Part shown: positions 7,848 to 16,183 of the stretch, piece by piece | Layout: each line of letters begins with the position of its first letter | How positions within the stretch are numbered: the first letter of the stretch is position 1 | Assembly (NCBI GenBank): GCA_031553435.1 | Contig: JAVBLQ010000080.1 | Coordinates: 1-19,739, forward strand | Reading direction: 5' to 3' | DNA from: JAVBLQ01 sp031553435 | GTDB lineage: Bacteria > Bacteroidota > Bacteroidia > Bacteroidales > Azobacteroidaceae | DNA: 19,739 nucleotides | Translations under genes and position numbers: made by a program | The notes under the pieces: model-generated | What the model saw: the letters and a program-made list of their open reading frames with translations, nothing else | Told to the model about the DNA's origin: nothing | The model's database searches: none

Positions 7848-7855
7848 TATCTTTG
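7848..7855 (+). promoter_or_regulatory. -7 promoter box for the WaaE-like glycosyltransferase
   Basis: TATCTTTG at 7848-7855 matches TAnnTTTG. TTTG at 7820-7823 could be the -33 element, but the 24-base spacer is longer than the usual 19-21. Together with the minus-strand box at 7806-7813 it makes the 160-bp spacer a divergent promoter region. Confidence 0.45.
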
Positions 7856-7884
7856 TGATATCCATTTAACTAAATAACAGGATT

Positions 7885-7932
7885 ATGAAAAAGAAAAATA
7901 CGAATAAGTCTATGACTACGAAAGAAAGATAA
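7885..7932 (+). CDS. Possible 15-codon lysine-rich leader peptide
   Basis: An ATG at 7885 opens a short frame encoding MKKKNTNKSMTTKER with a TAA at 7930-7932, eight bases before the glycosyltransferase start. It lies between the promoter box and the main gene, so it would be on the transcript. It could be a translated leader, an upstream start that modulates the next gene, or chance in an A-rich leader. There is no family to compare it with, and confidence is low. Confidence 0.2.
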   Translation: MKKKNTNKSMTTKER

Positions 7933-7940
7933 TAAATTTA

Positions 7941-8717
7941 ATGAAGAAGATATCGGTTGTTATTAACACATTTAATGCGGAAAAATTTTTAGAAAAAGTA
8001 CTGGAGACTGTCAAATTTTTTGACGAAATCGTGATTTGTGATATGTATAGTACCGACCGGACAATTGAAATTGCTCAAAAATACAATTGTCATATAGTAT
8101 ATCACGAAATGGTTGGACTGGTAGAACCGGCAAGATCATTTGCTATTAATCAGGCTTCTAACAACTGGGTTTTGGTTGTAGATGCAGATGAATGTGTTCC
8201 GGAAGCATTAAGAAACTACTTGTATGATCAAATTAAAAATGAAGCATGTCCTTCCGGCATACGAATCCCGTTAAGAAATTATTTTATGGGCCGATTTTTG
8301 CACTCAGCTTATCCTGATTATATTCTTCGATTTTTCAATAAGAATGTAACAACATGGCCGCCAACTATCCATTCCGTACCTCAAATAGACGGAAAAATTT
8401 ATACCATCCCAAGAAACAGAAAAGACCTGGCTTTTATTCACTTAGCCAATGATTCGATTGAAACAATGATTCATAAGGGAAACCGGTACACAAATTTTGA
8501 AGTCCAAAGAAGAAAAAATAAAAACTATGGATATTTAGCCCTGATATTTAGCCCTTTTTTCCGTTTTTTCAGGAGTTATATTTTGAAAGGAGGATTCAGA
8601 GACGGAAAATCAGGTTTCATATGGGCTTATTTTTCTGCATATTACAAATTTATTACTATCTCCAAAGTAATTGAATCTAAGATAAGAGACTGTGATGTAG
8701 ATGATGTGTTAAAATAA
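7941..8717 (+). CDS. Glycosyltransferase family 2, WaaE/KdtX-like
   Basis: This 258-residue protein has a GT-A fold start, ISVVINTFNAEKFLEKVL (4-21), then IVICDMYSTDRT (30-41), where the first Asp region contacts the nucleotide sugar. The metal-binding motif is VVDADE at 79-84, and RSFAIN (65-70) is typical of the WaaE-like group that adds a hexose to the LPS inner core. The C-terminal part (about 185-230) contains aromatic and basic segments such as FFRFFRSYILKGGF, likely membrane-surface binding. The sugar and acceptor cannot be assigned. The gene is alone on the plus strand and convergent with the four-gene glycosyltransferase unit, whose last stop lies only 9 bp away, with no hairpin between. 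Confidence 0.88.
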   Translation: MKKISVVINTFNAEKFLEKVLETVKFFDEIVICDMYSTDRTIEIAQKYNCHIVYHEMVGLVEPARSFAINQASNNWVLVVDADECVPEALRNYLYDQIKNEACPSGIRIPLRNYFMGRFLHSAYPDYILRFFNKNVTTWPPTIHSVPQIDGKIYTIPRNRKDLAFIHLANDSIETMIHKGNRYTNFEVQRRKNKNYGYLALIFSPFFRFFRSYILKGGFRDGKSGFIWAYFSAYYKFITISKVIESKIRDCDVDDVLK

Positions 8718-8726
8718 AAAAAAGAA

Positions 8727-9845
8727 TTATGATTTATAAACGTCCATAATCCGCTGAACAATTTTTTGTTCCGAAAAACGCTGAACATAAACATTTCCTT
8801 TTTCAACCATTTGTTGCGATAAAACCGGATCATTCCAGACTTTAACAATTGTTTCTGCCAATTCATCTTCATTCAAGGGGTTAACATAAATAGAATCCGG
8901 CCCTCCGGCTTCTTCCAAACAAGAACCTGTTGCTGCAATAACAGGAATTTCACTTGACAAAGCCTCAATAACCGGTATTCCAAATCCTTCAAAGAAAGAA
9001 GGATAAATAAAAATTTTAGCAGATTGATAACAAGCCGACAAATCTTCAAAAGGAAGATTATTTATTATTTTAACTCTTTCCCAAAGATTATTTTCTACAA
9101 CAAACTTTTCTATTTCTGCCTGATAATTTGTTTTTTTTCCTATAGCAACTAAATGAATACTTTTATTAATATATGTCAATGCTTTGACTATTAACAATAA
9201 ATTTTTACGAGATTCAATACTACCAACATATAATAAAAATTGATCAGGAAGTTGATATTTCTGAATGATTTCCTGCTTTTTTTCTTCGGATATTTTTATT
9301 GAAAAATCAGGATGACAGCCTTGGTAAACAACTTCAATTTTTTCTTCCGGAATATGAAAAAAAGAAATAATATCCCGTTTTGTACATTCGCTAATGGCTA
9401 TAATTTTATCAGCTTTTTGGCAAGCATAACGAAATTTCCATTTATAAATATATCTGTCAATAAATTTATAATATTCCGGATAACGTAAAAAAATCAAATC
9501 ATGAATACTAACAACGGTTTTAATTCCTGTTTTATGAATTCCAACCGGCAATTCATTGCTCAATCCGTGAAAAATATCGATTCGAGTATTTTTCAAATCC
9601 GTTTTTATTCCGGAAATTCTCCAAATTGAAGCAAATTTTCTCCATAAACCTTTAGGAAATTTGAAAAAAACATTGGAAGCTGATTGCAGAATAGTTAACC
9701 TCAGATTTTTTTTATCTTTCGGAGCAAAAAGAAAATATGAATTTTCAGGATAATACTTTGATAGTATTTCTACAATATAGCGGCTGTAGTTTCCCAGTCC
9801 GGTATTATTCTGAATGGCTCGTTTGGCGTCAAATCCTATTTTCAC
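8727..9845 (-). CDS. Glycosyltransferase family 4 (GTG start)
   Basis: This 372-residue GT-B enzyme shows the GT4 pattern: GFDAKRAIQNNTGLGNYSRY near the N-terminus, DIFHGLSNELP in the middle of the first domain, VSIHDLIF, then ISECTKRDI at the hinge to the second domain, YVGSIESRKN, and the catalytic E-x7-E signature EGFGIPVIE at residues 286-294. It transfers a sugar from a nucleotide donor with retention, most likely to a surface glycan. The start codon is GTG at 9843-9845, and it overlaps the stop of the upstream GT2 gene as GTGA at 9842-9845, which fixes the start and implies translational coupling. It is the last gene of the four-gene minus-strand unit. Donor and acceptor are not readable. 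Confidence 0.92.
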   Translation of the reverse strand: MKIGFDAKRAIQNNTGLGNYSRYIVEILSKYYPENSYFLFAPKDKKNLRLTILQSASNVFFKFPKGLWRKFASIWRISGIKTDLKNTRIDIFHGLSNELPVGIHKTGIKTVVSIHDLIFLRYPEYYKFIDRYIYKWKFRYACQKADKIIAISECTKRDIISFFHIPEEKIEVVYQGCHPDFSIKISEEKKQEIIQKYQLPDQFLLYVGSIESRKNLLLIVKALTYINKSIHLVAIGKKTNYQAEIEKFVVENNLWERVKIINNLPFEDLSACYQSAKIFIYPSFFEGFGIPVIEALSSEIPVIAATGSCLEEAGGPDSIYVNPLNEDELAETIVKVWNDPVLSQQMVEKGNVYVQRFSEQKIVQRIMDVYKS

Positions 9846-10714
9846 AGCCGTTTCAATTTACATAAAAATAATTCCCAATAGAATATCAGGCCTGATGGAT
9901 TTCTCAAATTACCGGCATAAGGCTGTCCCATTTTCAGATAATATGTATAAAATACACGGGAAGTAATACCCCATTTTCTCAAAAATAACTTTCGTCCTTT
10001 TTTTACGGCCTCGCTCCTGAATTTTTTAGTTGATGATTCTAAAAAATGATATACCCTGCTGCCTGATACTCCTTTGAAACGGCGAACACCTAATTTCCAT
10101 AGCTTCATTGAAAAATCAGGATCTGAATAAAACCCCGGATAAAACTCAGTACTATAGCCTCCAACCTGCTCCCAGATGCTTCGATGAACTACATTGGGAG
10201 GCCAGGAAGAACCGTACCAATCCGGCATAGGAAGATTTTTATATTGTTCCAACAAGATTTTTTCATCAAAATCATCCAATCCGCAACCAAAATTATATGG
10301 AGCAATAGATGTTTTTTTTCCTACATCTACAGGTTCAATGGCAGTAGCTGATATAAAAAACAAATTATCCGGCTGTTTTTTTATTTCCTCCCATAAATAT
10401 AAATCCCATTGAGGACAAGCATACATGTCATCATTCATATAAAGGATGTAATCAGCTTTAGCCTTATTTACGGCAGAATTTACAGCTTCACAAACGCCGA
10501 CGTTCTTCTTACTGAAAGAGTATTCCAATTTTTTTTCTTCTGCCCATTTGCATGTCCCGTCTTTTCCTTCATTCACATGAAGAATTATCTGATGCTTAAA
10601 ACTGCTGTTTTTCAAAATACTGTTAATACACATTTTCAGCATTTCCAGGTTATTCCATGTTGGTATAATGATCGAAAATAATGGCCCTGATAATATTTCT
10701 TCGTTATTAGTCAT
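9842..10714 (-). CDS. Glycosyltransferase family 2
   Basis: A 290-residue GT-A enzyme. FSIIIPTWNNLEMLKMCINS (13-32) is the usual GT2 start, VGVCEAVNSAVNKAKADYIL (72-91) precedes the metal motif MNDDM (93-97), and GSSWPPNVVHRSIWEQVGGY followed by YPGFYSDPDFSMKLW forms the acceptor-side pattern seen in many GT2 proteins. There is no signal peptide or clear membrane segment, so it should act at the cytosolic face of the membrane on a lipid-linked glycan. Its ATG overlaps the stop of the DUF5672 gene as ATGA at 10711-10714, and its stop overlaps the GT4 start. The tight overlaps suggest the products act on one glycan. Confidence 0.9.
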   Translation of the reverse strand: MTNNEEILSGPLFSIIIPTWNNLEMLKMCINSILKNSSFKHQIILHVNEGKDGTCKWAEEKKLEYSFSKKNVGVCEAVNSAVNKAKADYILYMNDDMYACPQWDLYLWEEIKKQPDNLFFISATAIEPVDVGKKTSIAPYNFGCGLDDFDEKILLEQYKNLPMPDWYGSSWPPNVVHRSIWEQVGGYSTEFYPGFYSDPDFSMKLWKLGVRRFKGVSGSRVYHFLESSTKKFRSEAVKKGRKLFLRKWGITSRVFYTYYLKMGQPYAGNLRNPSGLIFYWELFLCKLKRL

Positions 10715-11514
10715 AGATAATCAATGTGATGTTTCATTAATGTGTATTCTTTATTGATAATCGGCTCCCAAAATTTCTTCACTCTCGGTTTCTGGAATCC
10801 ATGACAACCAAAAGGTAGTTTTCCCTCATTGATTTTCATGGCAATATCAGGTTTTCTGTCCATAGCAAACGCTACAGCTTCTTTGTAATCCGGAATGCTG
10901 AATTCTTGAGATAATTCAGGAATTTTCAATGACCAAAAAACATCTTCCGTAGCAAATAATTCTTTTTCTTCAGCTTGTAAATAATTGAATATTATTTTCT
11001 GGTATTGGGAAGCAAGGTCAAAGAATGATTTTGTTTTTCTTAAAGAAAATCCTCCATTGCCTACTTTGTAAAAAATAAATTCCCTCGGACTCACTTTGCC
11101 CAAAAATCTATTCAATCTGGGGAAAAATGAATTTCTGGGAGTAGCAATCCAAGGAGCTCCAATGTAATCATACTCTTTATTACACCAATAAGTTAATTCA
11201 TCTTTGAAAACAAAAACATCCAATTGATGAATTAACAGATATTTTGTATCCAGAAAACGTTCATAAAAACCAGATGAAAGCATCAATTCATTATATCCTT
11301 CAATCCCATCAAAATATTTTTTTGGAAATGATTGAAGTTCTACATCCGGATGTATATTGGTATAAAATGAGATATCTAAATCTTCCGGAAACACCAATAC
11401 AAAAGAATAATCACCTAAAATTTTCAAACATTGTAGAAAAGACATTTTTTCAATGTCTGAAGGAATTGATTTATATACCGGAATAATAATTTTAACAAAA
11501 TTTTGAACTTTCAT
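10711..11514 (-). CDS. DUF5672 family protein, putative glycosyltransferase
   Basis: The 267-residue product carries the features of DUF5672, a family found in glycan clusters and thought to be glycosyltransferase-related: KIIIPVYKSIPSDIE (8-22), HQLDVFVF (96-103), DYIGAPWIA (116-124) and VGNGGFSLRK (151-160), and a C-terminal LPFGCHGFQKP. QLDVFVF may play the part of a DxD motif, but this is inference. The start is the ATG at 11512-11514; an upstream in-frame TTG at 11518-11520 would add only two residues and is less likely. It starts 26 bp after the preceding GT2 gene's stop and overlaps the next gene by 4 bp, placing it inside the glycosyltransferase unit. The reaction it catalyses is not established from the sequence. 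Confidence 0.82.
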   Translation of the reverse strand: MKVQNFVKIIIPVYKSIPSDIEKMSFLQCLKILGDYSFVLVFPEDLDISFYTNIHPDVELQSFPKKYFDGIEGYNELMLSSGFYERFLDTKYLLIHQLDVFVFKDELTYWCNKEYDYIGAPWIATPRNSFFPRLNRFLGKVSPREFIFYKVGNGGFSLRKTKSFFDLASQYQKIIFNYLQAEEKELFATEDVFWSLKIPELSQEFSIPDYKEAVAFAMDRKPDIAMKINEGKLPFGCHGFQKPRVKKFWEPIINKEYTLMKHHIDYL

Positions 11515-11540
11515 GTACAATTTATAGAATCTATTTTATA

Positions 11541-12428
11541 CTAAAAAACGCCTGGAATAGGAGATAATACTATTTTTCTTGCATTGTTAAGCCGTGAAAA
11601 GTATCCCTTTTTATTATAAATCACTTTATTGTTTTTTATCTGGAAACATTTCAAAAGTTTGTCATCTTTTTTCCCAAAGATGTTATAAAGTTCCTCAAAA
11701 AAATTCCGATAACGAAGATTTTCCAGGCTAAGTACAGAATTTATCCATCCATGCATGCAATCATAGCCGTCGTTTTTCGAGAAAAAACAGCCTTGAGATG
11801 CATTAAAAGTATGAATTCTATGTTTTGTCAAAACTTCATTCAGATTGGTAATTTTATTTTCATTGGCAGCAACCAATGCCATCCACCAATCATAAAAACA
11901 AACAGTTGGAAAAGGCGAGGCTAATTTCAATAACTCTTTTCGAAATAATACAGTATGCCCGGCCACAACGTTCCGGATAGAAAATGATCGTGGATCATTT
12001 CGTGCCGGTTGCACTTTCTTGAATTTATTCCGTCCTAACGAGTGTCCTCTTTCGTCAATTAAGACAGAATTTGAATATATCAATAAATTTTCTCCAATAT
12101 GTTGACTAAGTCTTTCTACTTTATTTTCCATCCAACAATCATCCTGATCCGAAATAGCGATGTATTCTCCGGAACAAAGAGAAAAAACTTTTTCAAAACT
12201 CTTATTAAATCCTAGATTTTGTTCATTGAAAAAAACTTTGAAAATATTATGTTTTTGTTCATATTTTTTCAATAAATGAAAAGTTGAATCTGTAGAACAA
12301 TCGTCTACAATAATTATTTCTAACGGAGTATATGTTTGCCTCAAAAGAGAATCCAATTGTTCTTCAAGGTACTTTTCACCATTATAGGTACTAAGAGCTA
12401 TTGAAATCAAAGGTAAATTTTCATTCAT
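11541..12428 (-). CDS. Glycosyltransferase family 2, rhamnosyltransferase-like
   Basis: First gene of the four-gene minus-strand unit, 295 residues. The GT-A motifs are clear: LISIALSTYNGEKYLEEQLD (7-26), IIIVDDCSTDST (38-49), the metal site ISDQDDCW (92-99), and VAGHTVLFRKELL with FYDWWMALVAA in the acceptor half. SDQDD and the DWW segment are typical of enzymes annotated as rhamnosyl- or alpha-1,2-type transferases of O-antigen and core clusters, though sugar specificity cannot be assigned. A minus-strand -7 box (12451-12458) sits just upstream, consistent with it leading the operon. It is divergent from the GT87-like gene across about 100 bp. Confidence 0.9.
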   Translation of the reverse strand: MNENLPLISIALSTYNGEKYLEEQLDSLLRQTYTPLEIIIVDDCSTDSTFHLLKKYEQKHNIFKVFFNEQNLGFNKSFEKVFSLCSGEYIAISDQDDCWMENKVERLSQHIGENLLIYSNSVLIDERGHSLGRNKFKKVQPARNDPRSFSIRNVVAGHTVLFRKELLKLASPFPTVCFYDWWMALVAANENKITNLNEVLTKHRIHTFNASQGCFFSKNDGYDCMHGWINSVLSLENLRYRNFFEELYNIFGKKDDKLLKCFQIKNNKVIYNKKGYFSRLNNARKIVLSPIPGVF

Positions 12429-12450
12429 GACACCATGATGCTAAAGAACA

Positions 12451-12458
12451 CAAAAGTA
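12451..12458 (-). promoter_or_regulatory. -7 promoter box for the glycosyltransferase operon
   Basis: On the minus strand TACTTTTG (plus-strand 12451-12458) matches TAnnTTTG and ends 22 bases before the ATG of the first GT2 gene. The same octamer is used at the proposed pstA promoter. No -33 TTG was seen at the expected distance. Confidence 0.5.
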
Positions 12459-12500
12459 TAGAAATTCTTTATCATTTCTTTCTCTGCTAATGGATTTTAT

Positions 12501-12508
12501 TAATTTTG
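12501..12508 (+). promoter_or_regulatory. -7 promoter box for the GT87-like gene
   Basis: TAATTTTG at 12501-12508 matches TAnnTTTG and is followed by CA. It decides the start of the next gene: an in-frame TTG at 12506-12508 lies inside this box, so translation must begin downstream, at the ATG at 12530-12532. Confidence 0.5.
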
Positions 12509-12529
12509 CATACAATTTACACTAAACCA

Positions 12530-13696
12530 ATGAAATTTATATTGAATTTTTTCTCTAAACCTATATTTACAGACCGCCGTTTCATTATACCTCTTTGGTG
12601 TAGTGTAGTTATTATTGCATTATTACTCATCCTATTCAGAGGAATCCCTAATAATTATTTCATCTTCAAATATGTATTTTATCATGCTATTGAGCAGGTA
12701 AATTTATATGGGCCTTATCCTGAATATCAAGATTCTAATCATTATGGTCCTATTTTCAGTTTAATTATTGCTCCTTTTGCTGTTTTACCGGATAAGTTAG
12801 GATTCTTTTTATTTGGTTTGTTCATTTCTTCCTGTTTGTTCTTCGCAATATACAAGTTACCAATTGATTGGAAATTAAAGGCAATCATTTATTATATATC
12901 TTTACAAGATATGTTTGTAACAACAATTGCCTGCCAAACTAATTGTTTGATTGCGGCATTGGTGATAGGAAGTCTGATTTGCATTCAAAAAGAAAAGGAA
13001 CCTTGGGCTGCTTGTTTTATTATTTTAGGCTTGTTCTTAAAATTATATGGGATTGTGGGACTTGCTTTCTTTTTCTTCTCAAAACATAAGCTTAAATTTA
13101 TAGGATATCTGGTTTTATGGAGTATTATATTTTTCGTATTGCCAATGTTGATATCGTCGCCTCAATATATTGTTCAAAGTTACCAGGATTGGTATCACGC
13201 CTTGAGTATTAAAAATGAGGCAAATGCATATTCCATGCTCCAGGATTACTCTGTGATGGGAATGGTTCGCAGAATTTCAGGCAACCGGGATATTTCGAAT
13301 ATGTTTGTGCTAATTCCGGCCATGTTATTATTTGCCTTGCAATATATTCGGATTAATAAGTATAAAGATTTAAATTTTCAATTAGGAATTTTAGCTTCGG
13401 TGTTGATATTTATTGTAATTTTCAGCTCAGGATCCGAATCTCCAACTTATATTATTGCTATGACCGGAGTTGCTATTTGGTTCATATTGCAGAAAAGGCC
13501 ATATTCAAAATATGTAGTGTTCCTATTGATTTTTACCATTATATTTACCAGTTTTTCAACATCGGATTTGTTGCCAAGTGAACTTAAATATTTTATCAAA
13601 TCATATGCATTAAAAGCTTTACCTTGTTTTTTGATCTGGTTAATGTTGGCTTATCAACATTCTTTTACCAGAGATGTTTCAAGAATAAACGATTAA
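12530..13696 (+). CDS. Polytopic membrane protein, GT87-like (DUF2029) mannosyltransferase family
   Basis: This 388-residue protein (from ATG 12530) is hydrophobic, with about nine to ten membrane segments. Its pattern fits the GT-C fold family GT87, which uses polyprenyl-phosphate sugars outside the membrane: a first membrane segment, then a loop with NLYGPYPEYQDSNHYGPIFS, typical of the 'Y.p....f.Y.P' loop of DUF2029 proteins; later CQTNCLIAALVIGSL and LGLFLKLYGIVGL, also typical. An earlier in-frame TTG (12506) is rejected because it lies in the promoter box. Its position beside glycosyltransferase genes supports a role in envelope glycan assembly. Its stop abuts the phoR stop (13694-13696 and 13697-13699) with no gap. 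The family call is by pattern and is less certain than for its neighbours. Confidence 0.72.
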   Translation: MKFILNFFSKPIFTDRRFIIPLWCSVVIIALLLILFRGIPNNYFIFKYVFYHAIEQVNLYGPYPEYQDSNHYGPIFSLIIAPFAVLPDKLGFFLFGLFISSCLFFAIYKLPIDWKLKAIIYYISLQDMFVTTIACQTNCLIAALVIGSLICIQKEKEPWAACFIILGLFLKLYGIVGLAFFFFSKHKLKFIGYLVLWSIIFFVLPMLISSPQYIVQSYQDWYHALSIKNEANAYSMLQDYSVMGMVRRISGNRDISNMFVLIPAMLLFALQYIRINKYKDLNFQLGILASVLIFIVIFSSGSESPTYIIAMTGVAIWFILQKRPYSKYVVFLLIFTIIFTSFSTSDLLPSELKYFIKSYALKALPCFLIWLMLAYQHSFTRDVSRIND

Positions 13697-15421
13697 TCAT
13701 CCTTTGGGTAATTTAAATAAAAATTCCAATCCCCCACCCGATTTGTTTTTTGCAATAATTGTTCCTTTGTGAAAAGCAATTGCATTTTTCACGATTGACA
13801 AGCCTAATCCGGAACCTCCTGTGTCACGTGTACGCCCTTCGTTAATACGATAAAAACGTTCGAACAAGCGTTTCAAGTGTTGTTCATTGGATATTCCGGC
13901 ACCTGTATCTGCATACGAAAAATAATAAAAATCCCGGTCTTCATTGTATTTGCTAACCCAAATGGATACATCATTTCCGGCATAACGTATCACATTGTCT
14001 GTCAGATTTCTGAATACGGAATAAAGTAAGTTGCGATTTCCATTAACTATTACGTTTTCGGGAACATCCCACCCCATATTAATTCTTTTTTGCTGTAAAG
14101 GTATTTCAAGGTCATTTTTTATATCTTCGAGCAATTTTTTTATTTCAATTTTTTCGAGTTGAAATGATTGGGGGACTTCTTCTATTTTGGTAATCAAGCT
14201 CATATCCTGAATAAGTTCCGATAAAACCAATACTTGGTTGTATGCTTTCGTCAAAAAGTGATGTTCTTTTTCCGGATCTAATGATTGTTCCAGCATCGTT
14301 TCGAGATAACCACGAATGCTGGTAACGGGCGTTCGCAATTCATGAGCAATATTGCCCGTCATTTCTTGTTTTAACAAGCGTGTTTTCTCTTGTTTGGTGA
14401 TGTCGTTGATTGTGATTTCAAAACTCTTATCATCAAAGATATTGACCCTGATGACAAAGTCGCGTCCTTGTTTATTGATTTGCGTATCAAAATAATTAGT
14501 TTGAGTCTTATGTTCAGACAAGAAAGACGAAACTTTTTCAAACAACGGATCTACAAATACCGTCAAGGGATCTGAGTTCGATTCATCAATAATAAAATTA
14601 AGGTATTGAATGAAAAGTCCGTTGTAAAATTCTACATTTTTATTAGCGGAAAAAAAACATAATCCTTCTTCCGAACTATGAACATGTTGCAATAATTTTT
14701 CACGTTCGAGTGAGATTTCTTTTTTCCGGGCTTTGAGTTGTTGATAAATTTCTGTGATTTTGGTTCCGATTTCGCCTAATTCATCTTCAGGAAAGTGCAT
14801 ATTAAGTGTGCTTGTTTCATCATTCTCAGCGGCAATGGTAAAATCGCGTAACTGTTTGATGGATGTACTGAATCTTCCTGATACATAATTGATAAGAAAG
14901 AGCATTACGACAAAAAGTACAATTACATAATACAAAAATATGTTGTCTGTCTTCAAAAAATGCTTTACCTGAATATTATAAGGCAATGCTACACGAATAT
15001 AATAATCATCGAATCGTTTTGCATAATACAAATATTCCAGATCATTGGAGGATGATACACGAATATATGTTCCTGTTCCTTTTTTCAATGCATTCTCAAT
15101 TTCAGGACGATGTGCATGATTTTCCAGTATAGAAAGGTCCCGGATAGCATTGTCATACAAAACCAAACCTTGTTTATTGATTAATGTAAGGCGAATATTT
15201 TGAGGAAATAAAGTGAGTAAACTGTCTAATATCTGAGATTGATTATGATGCTTTTTCAGGCTGACATCAACCATATCAGCATATACATCGAGTTTTTCTT
15301 CCAATGTTTCTGTTTTATGTTTTTTTTCGTTTGATTGTTCAAAAACAATAATTCCAATGGAAAAAATGGCGAAGATGATGAAGAAATAGAGGAAGAGTTT
15401 TTGTTTATAGTTTATTTTCAT
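13697..15421 (-). CDS. phoR: Phosphate regulon sensor histidine kinase PhoR
   Basis: Membrane histidine kinase that phosphorylates PhoB when phosphate is scarce. The 574-residue protein has a first membrane segment at about 9-27, an extracytoplasmic domain to about 158, and a second membrane segment at about 160-180. A HAMP-like stretch follows to about 235, then a PAS-like segment (about 240-345). The dimerisation domain carries the phospho-acceptor His360 in NIAHELRTPVTSIRGYLE. The ATPase domain has N-box FRNLTDNVIRY (470-480), G1 DTGAG (505-509), F-box LFERFYR (519-525) and G2 GGSGLGLS (535-542). All catalytic motifs are intact. The extracytoplasmic domain is larger than the minimal loop of E. 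coli PhoR, as usual in Bacteroidota. It is last in the pstA-pstB-phoU-phoB-phoR unit, 32 bp after phoB. Confidence 0.9.
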   Translation of the reverse strand: MKINYKQKLFLYFFIIFAIFSIGIIVFEQSNEKKHKTETLEEKLDVYADMVDVSLKKHHNQSQILDSLLTLFPQNIRLTLINKQGLVLYDNAIRDLSILENHAHRPEIENALKKGTGTYIRVSSSNDLEYLYYAKRFDDYYIRVALPYNIQVKHFLKTDNIFLYYVIVLFVVMLFLINYVSGRFSTSIKQLRDFTIAAENDETSTLNMHFPEDELGEIGTKITEIYQQLKARKKEISLEREKLLQHVHSSEEGLCFFSANKNVEFYNGLFIQYLNFIIDESNSDPLTVFVDPLFEKVSSFLSEHKTQTNYFDTQINKQGRDFVIRVNIFDDKSFEITINDITKQEKTRLLKQEMTGNIAHELRTPVTSIRGYLETMLEQSLDPEKEHHFLTKAYNQVLVLSELIQDMSLITKIEEVPQSFQLEKIEIKKLLEDIKNDLEIPLQQKRINMGWDVPENVIVNGNRNLLYSVFRNLTDNVIRYAGNDVSIWVSKYNEDRDFYYFSYADTGAGISNEQHLKRLFERFYRINEGRTRDTGGSGLGLSIVKNAIAFHKGTIIAKNKSGGGLEFLFKLPKG

Positions 15422-15453
15422 CTTTCAGAAATTTAGTACATATAAAAAAGGTG

Positions 15454-16146
15454 TCATTGTGCGCAAACAAATCTATATCCATAACCTGAACGATTAGAAA
15501 TTATAGAAGAATGATCGCCTAATTTCTTGCGCAAACGTGTAATATGTACATCAACTGTCCGTTCCGTAATATATGGCGTTTCTCTCCATACTTTATCTAT
15601 AATATCTTCACGTGAAAATACTCTTTCGGGATGTCCGGCCAATAAGACCAAAATTTCAAATTCGGTTTTTGTGAGTATAACCCTCTCCTCCCCTATTATG
15701 ACCTCTTTGAGTTCGAGATCAATAATTATATCATCGAATGTGAGTTTATGATTTTGCTGGTTAGTCGATTGATTCTCTGCAATTTTTTGTCGTTTCAAAA
15801 CAGCTTTTACCCTGGCAACAACTTCTTTTATCGAGAATGGTTTGGAGATATAATCGTCGCCTCCTACAGAAAAACCTGTCAGCATATCATTTTCAGTATC
15901 TTTGGCTGTAAGAAAAATGATGGGGATTTGATTTCCTCCACGTCTCAAAGTCTCCGCAAATTTATAGCCCGAAATTCCGCTCATCATTACATCCAACAGG
16001 ATAAGCGAATGTCCGGGAGAAAGTTTTTGCATGGCTTCTTCAGCAGAATAAGCGCATGTTACATCAAAACCCTCATTGGAAAGGTTGAATTCGAGGATTT
16101 CACATATATCATGTTCATCATCGACTATGAGAATTTTATTGTTCAT
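15454..16146 (-). CDS. phoB: Phosphate regulon response regulator PhoB (OmpR family)
   Basis: The 230-residue product has a receiver domain with acidic pair VDDE near residue 8, phospho-acceptor Asp52 in LILLDVMMSG, Thr/Lys switch FLTAKD with Lys82, and a C-terminal winged-helix DNA-binding domain with recognition helix RTVDVHITRLRKKLG at about 196-210. This is the OmpR/PhoB layout. Pairing with phoR, phoU and pstB identifies it as the phosphate regulator. The ATG at 16144-16146 is chosen because the family begins about seven residues before the acidic pair; an upstream in-frame GTG at 16168-16170 would add eight atypical residues. It probably binds the candidate Pho box upstream of pstA. Confidence 0.9.
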   Translation of the reverse strand: MNNKILIVDDEHDICEILEFNLSNEGFDVTCAYSAEEAMQKLSPGHSLILLDVMMSGISGYKFAETLRRGGNQIPIIFLTAKDTENDMLTGFSVGGDDYISKPFSIKEVVARVKAVLKRQKIAENQSTNQQNHKLTFDDIIIDLELKEVIIGEERVILTKTEFEILVLLAGHPERVFSREDIIDKVWRETPYITERTVDVHITRLRKKLGDHSSIISNRSGYGYRFVCAQ

Positions 16147-16183
16147 AGACTTCGAATATTTTTCATACACAAAGATAAATTAA

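Noticed and set aside
12506..12529. TTG start for the GT87-like gene
   Set aside because: The TTG overlaps the TAATTTTG promoter box, so it would not be on the transcript; ATG at 12530 fits.
16147..16170. GTG start for phoB adding eight residues
   Set aside because: The ATG at 16144-16146 gives the normal distance to the acidic pair of the receiver domain; the extra residues look unlike the family.
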